Shown one piece after another: positions 1 to 4,990 of a stretch of 6,957 bases of DNA. The stretch spans positions 1 through 6,957 of the forward strand of contig JAPKZM010000130.1 in assembly GCA_026393775.1 (NCBI GenBank), read 5' to 3'. A program made the translations under genes and the position numbers. Origin of the DNA: Candidatus Aminicenantota bacterium (GTDB lineage: Bacteria; Acidobacteriota; Aminicenantia; UBA2199). The notes beneath the pieces are model-generated. The model did no database searches, was not told the origin of the DNA, and saw only the letters and a program-made list of their open reading frames with translations. The number at the start of each line of letters is the position of its first letter. Position 1 is the first letter of the stretch.

Positions 1-237
1 TACATCCAGAACGAACTGAACGACCTGCTGGGCACCCGCAACCGTGGCGTCAAGCAAGCCCCGTTCCGCGTCCTGATGCGGACCGCCATGCCCGCCGTCC
101 TGATCGAGACATCCTTCATCTCCAACCCCGCCGAAGAAAGAAAGCTGCACAGCGAGGAATTCCTGGATAAAATCGCTTTTGCTATATTCAACGGCATCTC
201 CAAGTTTATCTACTATTACAGTACGATCGTCAAATGA
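1..237 (+). CDS. N-acetylmuramoyl-L-alanine amidase (Amidase_3), C-terminal fragment
   Basis: The first 78 codons are open from the window edge and end at TGA 235-237, so only the C-terminus is present. Seen: an NRGVKQAPFRVL stretch (residues 14-25), then MPAVLIETSFISNPAEE (residues 30-46). Family knowledge: this is the terminal signature of zinc amidases of the AmiA/AmiC (Amidase_3) type, which cut the amide bond between MurNAc and the L-Ala of the stem peptide, outside the cytoplasmic membrane. The Glu in LIETSF (E36, bases 106-108) matches the catalytic glutamate, and NRGVK matches the conserved segment before it. The zinc-binding residues and any signal peptide or AMIN domain would lie to the left of the window. 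The C-terminus ends soon after the catalytic domain, with no added SPOR or LysM domain. Its stop overlaps the start of the GerMN gene. Substrate and cell-cycle role (septum splitting or sporulation) cannot be told from this fragment. Confidence 0.9.
   Translation, partial: YIQNELNDLLGTRNRGVKQAPFRVLMRTAMPAVLIETSFISNPAEERKLHSEEFLDKIAFAIFNGISKFIYYYSTIVK
234..237 (+). other. ATGA stop/start overlap (translational coupling)
   Basis: The amidase stop (TGA 235-237) and the GerMN start (ATG 234-236) share bases in an ATGA junction. No Shine-Dalgarno-like purine tract is seen in the 20 bases before the ATG. Entry at this start therefore probably depends on ribosomes finishing the amidase gene. Coupling is inferred from the geometry. 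Confidence 0.75.
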
Positions 238-809
238 CGACCAAAACGCGGAACATCCTTCTGATCTCCCTGGGCGCATTTTTTTTTGCGGTGCTCCTGA
301 TGGTGGTCTGTTCCCGAAAGAAAACGGAACGCCCTGAACCCGAAACGCTGACCAAAACAGTCGCCGACGGCACGATCGCCGAGTTCATCAAAGTGAAACT
401 TTTTTATCACAGCGAATCGTCTGCTTTACTGCAGCCGGTAACCCGCGAGATCGAAGTCCCGGAATCCAAGGAAGAATTATACAAGAAATTCATCAGCCTG
501 CTGCTCATCAGCCACAACGGACTCATCATCCCCGTGCCGGAGGGAGTCCAGTTGCGCAGCATTTTTTACCTGAGGAATAAGGAAATGTTGGTGCTTGATT
601 TCAATGACAACTTGATCAACGCCTTCCCCGGCGGCACCGCGGCCGAATTGGAATTCGTCTATTTCATCGTTGACAATTTCTGCTACAATTTTCCGGAAAT
701 AAAAAAGGTTAAAATTCTCTGCGGCGGCAATGAAAACAAAACCCTGGCCGGCCATATCGACCTGGAAAAGCCGTTCTTCCCGGATTTCAGCCGGATCAAA
801 AATGAATAA
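234..809 (+). CDS. Membrane-anchored GerMN-domain protein
   Basis: The protein has 191 residues. Residues 8-25 form one hydrophobic segment after a short basic start (MTTKTRN), followed by CSRKK, which fits an N-terminal signal-anchor with the rest outside the membrane. Cys26 follows MVV, a poor lipobox, so lipidation is doubtful. Residues about 50-185 fit the GerMN domain of spore-germination protein GerM: a strand-rich start (VKLFYHS), then FPGGTAAELEFVY (about 133-145), then a second half ending LAGHIDLEKPF. GerM has been linked to sporulation and peptidoglycan in Bacillus, but GerMN domains are widespread in non-sporulating bacteria, often beside amidases, and have no known enzymatic activity. 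The ATGA overlap with the amidase suggests the pair is made together, perhaps with GerMN as an envelope partner or regulator of the amidase. That role is inference. Only one GerMN copy is present, whereas Bacillus GerM has two. Confidence 0.85.
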   Translation: MTTKTRNILLISLGAFFFAVLLMVVCSRKKTERPEPETLTKTVADGTIAEFIKVKLFYHSESSALLQPVTREIEVPESKEELYKKFISLLLISHNGLIIPVPEGVQLRSIFYLRNKEMLVLDFNDNLINAFPGGTAAELEFVYFIVDNFCYNFPEIKKVKILCGGNENKTLAGHIDLEKPFFPDFSRIKNE

Positions 810-826
810 AAACCGCCCCCGGCACC

Positions 827-832
827 AAGGAG
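827..832 (+). promoter_or_regulatory. Ribosome binding site of the Fe-S oxidoreductase gene
   Basis: AAGGAG lies six bases before the ATG at 839, in the 29-base gap after the GerMN stop. It is the only strong Shine-Dalgarno seen among the rightward genes and supports the ATG at 839 as the true start. No clear promoter or terminator fits in so short a gap, so read-through from the upstream genes is likely. Confidence 0.8.
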
Positions 833-838
833 TCATCC

Positions 839-2809
839 ATGCTTTCATGGATTGAAAAAGTTCTCTTTCTGGCCGCCGCCGCGCTTGCCGTCGGCCTGGC
901 TTGCAACGAATTCCGCAGGAAGTTTCTCCTGATCAGCCGCGGCCGAAAAATCTCCCGCTGGGACCACCCCGGCCAACGCCTGTGGGAGATGCTTTACCGG
1001 GTGTTCCTGCAGCTCCCGGTGTTCGCGCAGCGGCCGGTCACCGGTTTTTTTCACGCCGTCATTTTCTGGGGCTTCCTGGTCTTTTTGGGCATCACTCTCA
1101 ACCATGTCGCCGAAGGCTTTTTTGCCGGGTTCAGCCTGTTCGGCCATGGCGGGCTCTACTCGCTGCTGCTCTTCATGGCCAACCTTTTTGCCGGCCTGAT
1201 CATCCTGGCCGTCATTTATTTTTTTGTGCGCCGCTACATTGTCCGCGTCAAGAGCCTTGAACGCCCCTCCTACCAGTCGCTCATCGTCCTTTTCTTCATC
1301 CTCACCCTGATGGTCAGCTTCATTTTCTATGAGGCGTTTAAAATGTATTCCCTGGGGCCAGCAAAAGACTATTCCCTCGCCAATTGGGCTTTTTCCCATG
1401 TCCTTCCAGCCCCAACCATGATTTCCGCAAGCGCCGTTCTCTTCTGGACCAAGTTCCTCTGGTGGCTGCATATCCTGATCATCATGGCCTTCGGCGTCTT
1501 CATCATGTTTTCCAAGCATTTGCACCTGCTGGCCGGGCCCATCAACCTGCTTTTCAAGAACCTGGGCGTCAAGGCCGAAATTCCACTGCTCAACCTGGAA
1601 GAGCAGGAAAAATTCGGCACGCCGCAGATCACTGACCTGAGCCGCAAGGATTTGCTGGATCTTTTTTCCTGCGCCGAATGCGGCCGCTGCGACGACGTAT
1701 GCCCGGCTTTCCAATCGGGCAAGGCCCTGTCGCCCAGGACGCTGCTGGAGAAGCTGAAGCACCACCTGCTCGACTCGGCCGCGCAGCTCCGCACCGACCC
1801 GGCCGGGCTGAAGAAGCTGCTCGGCGAGGTGGTCAGCGAGGAGGAGGTCTGGGACTGCACCACCTGCGCCGCCTGCTTGGAAGTCTGCCCCATGCTCAAC
1901 GAGCATATCGCCAAGATCATGGGCATGCGCCAGTTCGCCGTGCTGATGGAATCCCGGTTCCCCGAGGAATTTCAAACCCTGTACCGCGGCCTGGAAAATC
2001 AGGGCAACCCGTGGGGCATCAACGCCGACACGCGCAGCGATTGGGCCAAAGATCTGCAAATCCCGCTGCTGGCGGAAAAAGGCAAAACCGATATCCTGCT
2101 CTGGGTCGGTTGCGCCGGCAGTTTTGACCAGCATTCCCAAAAAATTGTCCGCTCATTGGTGAAAATCCTGCAACGGAGCGGTGTTGATTTTGCTTTCCTG
2201 GGCAACGAAGAAAAATGCTGCGGAGACCCGGCCCGGCGCAGCGGCATGGAATACCTGTACCAGATCCAGGCCCGGCAGAATATCGAAACCCTGAATCGCT
2301 ATCAATTCCGTCGGATCGTTACCATCTGCCCGCACGGGTATCACATGCTCAAGAACGAATACAGCAAAATGGGCGGAAACTACCAGGTCGTCCACCATTC
2401 GGAGCTGTTGCTCGAATTGCTGCAGAACAAGCAATTGAAAATACAGGCTGGCGACAACGCGAAAATGACCTACCATGATCCCTGTTATCTCGGCCGCTAT
2501 AACGGCATCTACGAACAGCCGCGGCAGCTCCTGCAAACCCTGAACCGGCACCAGCCGCTTGAAATGGCGTCCAGCCGGCAGACCAGTTTTTGCTGTGGCG
2601 GCGGCGGCGGCGGCATGTGGAAGGAAGAAAAAACCGGCCAGCGCATCAGCCACTGCCGCATCGCCCAAGCGGAAAAAACCGGCGCGGGAATCATTGTCAC
2701 CGCCTGCCCTTTCTGTTCCATCATGTTCAATGACGCTTTGGCCGAGACCGGTCGGGAGAAATTGAAGACCATCGATTTGGCCCAAGCCATCGAGGAGAGA
2801 CTCGTCTAA
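839..2809 (+). CDS. Membrane-bound HdrD-like Fe-S oxidoreductase (ETF:menaquinone oxidoreductase type)
   Basis: A 656-residue fusion protein. Residues 1-235 carry about five membrane helices (about 5-24, 70-92, 105-130, 145-168, 198-225), resembling a NarI/nitrate reductase gamma subunit. Candidate heme b ligands are H72 and H89 in the second helix and H211, H227 and H229 in or after the last. Next come two 4Fe-4S motifs: C278-x2-C281-x2-C284-x3-C288-P and C340-x2-C343-x2-C346-x3-C350-P. The rest holds two CCG domains, the HdrB/HdrD type that binds non-cubane clusters: C425, C460-C461, C497, and C549, C585-C586, C623, C626. Known family: such fusions (DUF224, EMO, EtfD) pass electrons from reduced electron-transfer flavoprotein to menaquinone, for example in beta-oxidation. 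All expected cysteines are present, so it should be active. No etfA/etfB or acyl-CoA dehydrogenase gene is in the window, so the donor is inferred. Alternatives are a DsrK/TmcB-like or GlcF-like oxidoreductase, but the fused membrane domain favours the EMO type. Confidence 0.85.
   Translation: MLSWIEKVLFLAAAALAVGLACNEFRRKFLLISRGRKISRWDHPGQRLWEMLYRVFLQLPVFAQRPVTGFFHAVIFWGFLVFLGITLNHVAEGFFAGFSLFGHGGLYSLLLFMANLFAGLIILAVIYFFVRRYIVRVKSLERPSYQSLIVLFFILTLMVSFIFYEAFKMYSLGPAKDYSLANWAFSHVLPAPTMISASAVLFWTKFLWWLHILIIMAFGVFIMFSKHLHLLAGPINLLFKNLGVKAEIPLLNLEEQEKFGTPQITDLSRKDLLDLFSCAECGRCDDVCPAFQSGKALSPRTLLEKLKHHLLDSAAQLRTDPAGLKKLLGEVVSEEEVWDCTTCAACLEVCPMLNEHIAKIMGMRQFAVLMESRFPEEFQTLYRGLENQGNPWGINADTRSDWAKDLQIPLLAEKGKTDILLWVGCAGSFDQHSQKIVRSLVKILQRSGVDFAFLGNEEKCCGDPARRSGMEYLYQIQARQNIETLNRYQFRRIVTICPHGYHMLKNEYSKMGGNYQVVHHSELLLELLQNKQLKIQAGDNAKMTYHDPCYLGRYNGIYEQPRQLLQTLNRHQPLEMASSRQTSFCCGGGGGGMWKEEKTGQRISHCRIAQAEKTGAGIIVTACPFCSIMFNDALAETGREKLKTIDLAQAIEERLV
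2597..2614 (+). repeat. (GGC)6 run encoding six glycines in the second CCG motif
   Basis: Six identical GGC codons follow the TGC TGT of the second CCG domain and precede ATG TGG (Met-Trp). The family consensus here is CCG-x-GGG-x-x-W, so the glycines are expected, but the perfect triplet repeat is a possible replication-slippage site. A length change would keep the frame but alter spacing around a cluster-binding cysteine pair. Confidence 0.7.
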
Positions 2810-2820
2810 GCGCGGGCGCC

Positions 2821-4692
2821 ATGCCGGAAAAAACCAAACACCTGGCCGGCGACTTGGCCATCCTGGCCGGAATGATCACTTTTTTCATTTTCCGCGCCCC
2901 TGGCGGCTATCTCTGGCTGCTGCCCGCCGCCCTTTGCCTGCTGCCATTTCTGCTGCGGCTGAACGGTATATCTCCCTGGCGGTCATGGCGGCACTGCTTT
3001 TTCCCCATCGCCGCCGGTCTTCTAATCTGGCCGATGCGCCTGTTTTACTGGGATCGCGGTGATTTCAGCTCACGCGTGCATAACCTGATGCTGCTGGCAT
3101 CGCTTTTCAGTTTGTATTTTTTGGCCCGCCAAGGCCGCTGGCTTAAAAAATTCCTGCTGTACTTCAATTCCCGCACTTTGCGCAAGAGGCTGCTGGCTAT
3201 TTTCATCAGCGCGGAATTGCTCTGCATCCTCGCCGCCGCCCTGCTGACCATAAAGGGAGTGGCGCTGGTGGGCGACGAGCCGCATTACCTGGCCATCAGC
3301 CAGTCCCTGGCGCGCGACCGCGACCTCAACGTCTTCAACCAATATTACCGCGACGGCTTCAAGGAGTTTCTCAAGGTCGAGAAACTGGCCGCCCACGGCA
3401 CCTTTGGCAAGGGTTTAAAAAAGATCTACTCCTACCACTTGCCGGGCGTTTCCCTGACCCTGGTCCCCTTCTTTTTTTTCAAGCTCTCCCCGCCTTGGCT
3501 CTATTTTTTGTTGCGCTCGTTCCTGGGACTGTTCGGCGCCCTGCTGGCGGTGCTGGTCTACCTTTTCTGCCTCAGGCTCTGGCACTCGCGCAGCCTGGCC
3601 TTTTTTGTCACCATGGTCTTCAGCCTGTCCGCCCCGGTCTTTTTTTATTCGATTCACATATTCCCGGAAGTCCAGGCCTTGCTGCTGATCCTCAGCGCCC
3701 TGTACCTGCTGTTTTTCAAAGTCCGGGGAAAAGAAAGCCTATGCCTCTGGGCCGGCTTGCTGCTGGGAAGCACCATATTTTGGGGGGTCAAGTACGTCCT
3801 TTTCATCTACCCCATCTGCCTGGGCTTTTTCGCCTATTGGAGCTGGAAAAAAAAGTTCCGCCCGGCCCTGCTGCTGATCGTCTTCCCGCTGCTTTTCCAG
3901 GCCCTCTTCTTTGGCTACCTGTATCACGCCTACGGAAACTTTTCGCCCAACTCCGTTTATTACGGCATGCTCAGTCCCGCGGAGTCCAAAGCGCTCTACC
4001 AGACCATCTTGAAAACGATCACGCTGAACATGCGCTGGGAAACCCTGCTTGACTATTTCTTCGACCAGCGCGACGGTCTGCTGCTCTACAACCCCTTTTA
4101 TTTTTTCGCCTTTCCCGGCTTGCTGCTGGCCCTGAAGAATCGCAAACGCTACCGCCTGCATCTCTTGGTCGCCCTGCCGGCGGTATTTTTCGTTTTAAAC
4201 CACGCGTTTTCGACCATCCGCCCCGGCTATTGCCCGCAAGGCCGCTACCTGACCCCGGTTGTTTGGGCGCTGCTGCTTTTTGCCGTGATCTTTTACCGGG
4301 AAAGCCGCAACCCTTTTTTTAAAAAAATATTTCTCAGCCTGCCGCTCTATTCCCTTTTCGTCACCGTCTATCAAATCACTCAACCATTCACCCTATACCA
4401 GCCGACGACCCACGATACGCTGCTGCGCCCGGGCCTGATGTTTCAGAATTGGAGCAACAGCCGGATCGATCTGCCGGCCCTGCTGCCCTCATACATCAAA
4501 ACCGACAACCGCGGCTATCTGCCCAACCCGGTGTGCCTGGCGCTTTTCGTGCTCCTGGTCGGTTTCGCCCTGACCCGCTGGCGTAGCAACACCCGGCGCC
4601 GCAGCCTGACTCCGGTGCTGATTTTTTTCGGAATCTTTTCGCTGGCCAGCACCCGGCCGTTTGGGCCGGCAGTGAAGAAGCAACCTGGCTGA
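2821..4692 (+). CDS. Polytopic GT39/ArnT-like membrane glycosyltransferase, probably frameshifted near its 3' end
   Basis: The frame encodes 623 residues, mostly hydrophobic, with roughly a dozen or more membrane helices. A GDEPHYL motif (151-157) follows an early helix, as in the first outer loop of GT-C enzymes (protein O-mannosyltransferase, ArnT and relatives), where the acidic pair is catalytic. Other family-like landmarks are YSYHLPGVSL (203-212), the HIFPEV loop (279-284) and PQGRYLTPV (472-480). Family knowledge: these enzymes move a sugar from a polyprenyl-phosphate donor onto a lipid, glycan or protein on the outer face of the membrane. Donor and acceptor are not readable here. The start lies 11 bases after the previous stop, with no good Shine-Dalgarno (a weak GGAGAG sits about 21 bases upstream), so reinitiation is possible. 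The last hydrophobic stretch (about 595-610) is followed by only 13 residues before TGA 4690-4692, while the -1 frame stays open to 4985. The natural C-terminus may therefore lie in that frame. Confidence 0.8.
   Translation: MPEKTKHLAGDLAILAGMITFFIFRAPGGYLWLLPAALCLLPFLLRLNGISPWRSWRHCFFPIAAGLLIWPMRLFYWDRGDFSSRVHNLMLLASLFSLYFLARQGRWLKKFLLYFNSRTLRKRLLAIFISAELLCILAAALLTIKGVALVGDEPHYLAISQSLARDRDLNVFNQYYRDGFKEFLKVEKLAAHGTFGKGLKKIYSYHLPGVSLTLVPFFFFKLSPPWLYFLLRSFLGLFGALLAVLVYLFCLRLWHSRSLAFFVTMVFSLSAPVFFYSIHIFPEVQALLLILSALYLLFFKVRGKESLCLWAGLLLGSTIFWGVKYVLFIYPICLGFFAYWSWKKKFRPALLLIVFPLLFQALFFGYLYHAYGNFSPNSVYYGMLSPAESKALYQTILKTITLNMRWETLLDYFFDQRDGLLLYNPFYFFAFPGLLLALKNRKRYRLHLLVALPAVFFVLNHAFSTIRPGYCPQGRYLTPVVWALLLFAVIFYRESRNPFFKKIFLSLPLYSLFVTVYQITQPFTLYQPTTHDTLLRPGLMFQNWSNSRIDLPALLPSYIKTDNRGYLPNPVCLALFVLLVGFALTRWRSNTRRRSLTPVLIFFGIFSLASTRPFGPAVKKQPG
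4314..4327 (+). repeat. T7A7 homopolymer pair inside the glycosyltransferase gene
   Basis: Seven T are followed directly by seven A, encoding Phe-Phe-Lys-Lys. The same gene has an eight-T run at 3472-3479 and a seven-T run at 4622-4628. Such tracts are common sites of replication, transcription or sequencing slippage, which matters because this gene seems to change frame near its end. Confidence 0.7.
4623..4629 (+). promoter_or_regulatory. Candidate -1 slippery heptamer (T TTT TTC)
   Basis: In the glycosyltransferase frame the codons TTT (4624-4626) and TTC (4627-4629) are preceded by T, giving U UUU UUC, an X-XXY-YYZ slippery sequence in the correct phase. A -1 slip here enters the frame that is open from 4587 to 4985. 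Downstream are GC-rich pairings: CCGGCC 4653-4658 with GGCCGG 4664-4669 (loop of five), or GCTGGCC 4641-4647 with GGCCGGC 4664-4670 (one G-U pair), the latter starting 11 bases after the heptamer. Slipping here would cut the last hydrophobic segment short, which argues for an ordinary indel further downstream. Function is unproven. Confidence 0.25.
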
Positions 4693-4712
4693 GTTCAGTT
4701 AACCGCTGCCGC

Positions 4713-4985
4713 TTGCGCATCGAAACCCTGCTCCCGCTCAGGTCCATGCAAATCCAGGTGCAAAATCGTTCGGCAGTGGAATCGCTGGAAATGTCCGCCA
4801 TTCTTTTTGATGAGGCGAACTGCCGACGACAAATGCCCCCCGGAGCGGATGGCGAGTTCCGCTGGGATCAGCCCCGCTTCCTGAAATTGAAAACCCGCTT
4901 CAATTACCAGCTCGAACTGCGCGCCCGGAACAGCTCGCCGCCGGGGATGACGCCGGGGTGGCTCCTGCGCCTCAAGCTGCGCTGA
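4713..4985 (+). CDS. Out-of-frame C-terminal tail of the glycosyltransferase (hypothetical if separate)
   Basis: This 90-codon frame (from TTG at 4713) is open upstream to 4587, just after a TAG at 4584-4586, and ends at TGA 4983-4985. It lies in the -1 frame relative to the glycosyltransferase. Read upstream, it gives a natural sequence (SEEATWLSSVNRCRLRIE) that joins smoothly to the rest. The tail is soluble and looks strand-rich, with alternating patterns such as MQIQVQN and YQLELRA. It has a mix of charged and hydrophobic residues typical of a real protein, perhaps a small beta-sandwich. No ATG with a Shine-Dalgarno precedes it: the first in-frame ATG (4746) is internal, and TTG 4713 has no purine tract before it. 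It is therefore more likely the displaced C-terminal domain of the preceding gene, through a natural indel, an assembly error or programmed slippage, than an independent gene. I do not recognise the domain. Confidence 0.5.
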   Translation: MRIETLLPLRSMQIQVQNRSAVESLEMSAILFDEANCRRQMPPGADGEFRWDQPRFLKLKTRFNYQLELRARNSSPPGMTPGWLLRLKLR

Positions 4986-4990
4986 GAGTT

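Noticed and set aside
303..311. Lipoprotein attachment site at Cys26 of the GerMN protein
   Set aside because: The residues before the cysteine (MVV) do not fit the usual L-[AS]-[GA]-C lipobox. A plain membrane anchor is the safer reading.
845..2140. Long 431-codon open frame on the minus strand opposite the oxidoreductase gene
   Set aside because: It lies wholly antisense to a gene with clear cluster motifs. Its composition is low-complexity Gln, Gly, Ala and Asp of the kind produced by the complement of GC-rich codons, and no family is recognisable.
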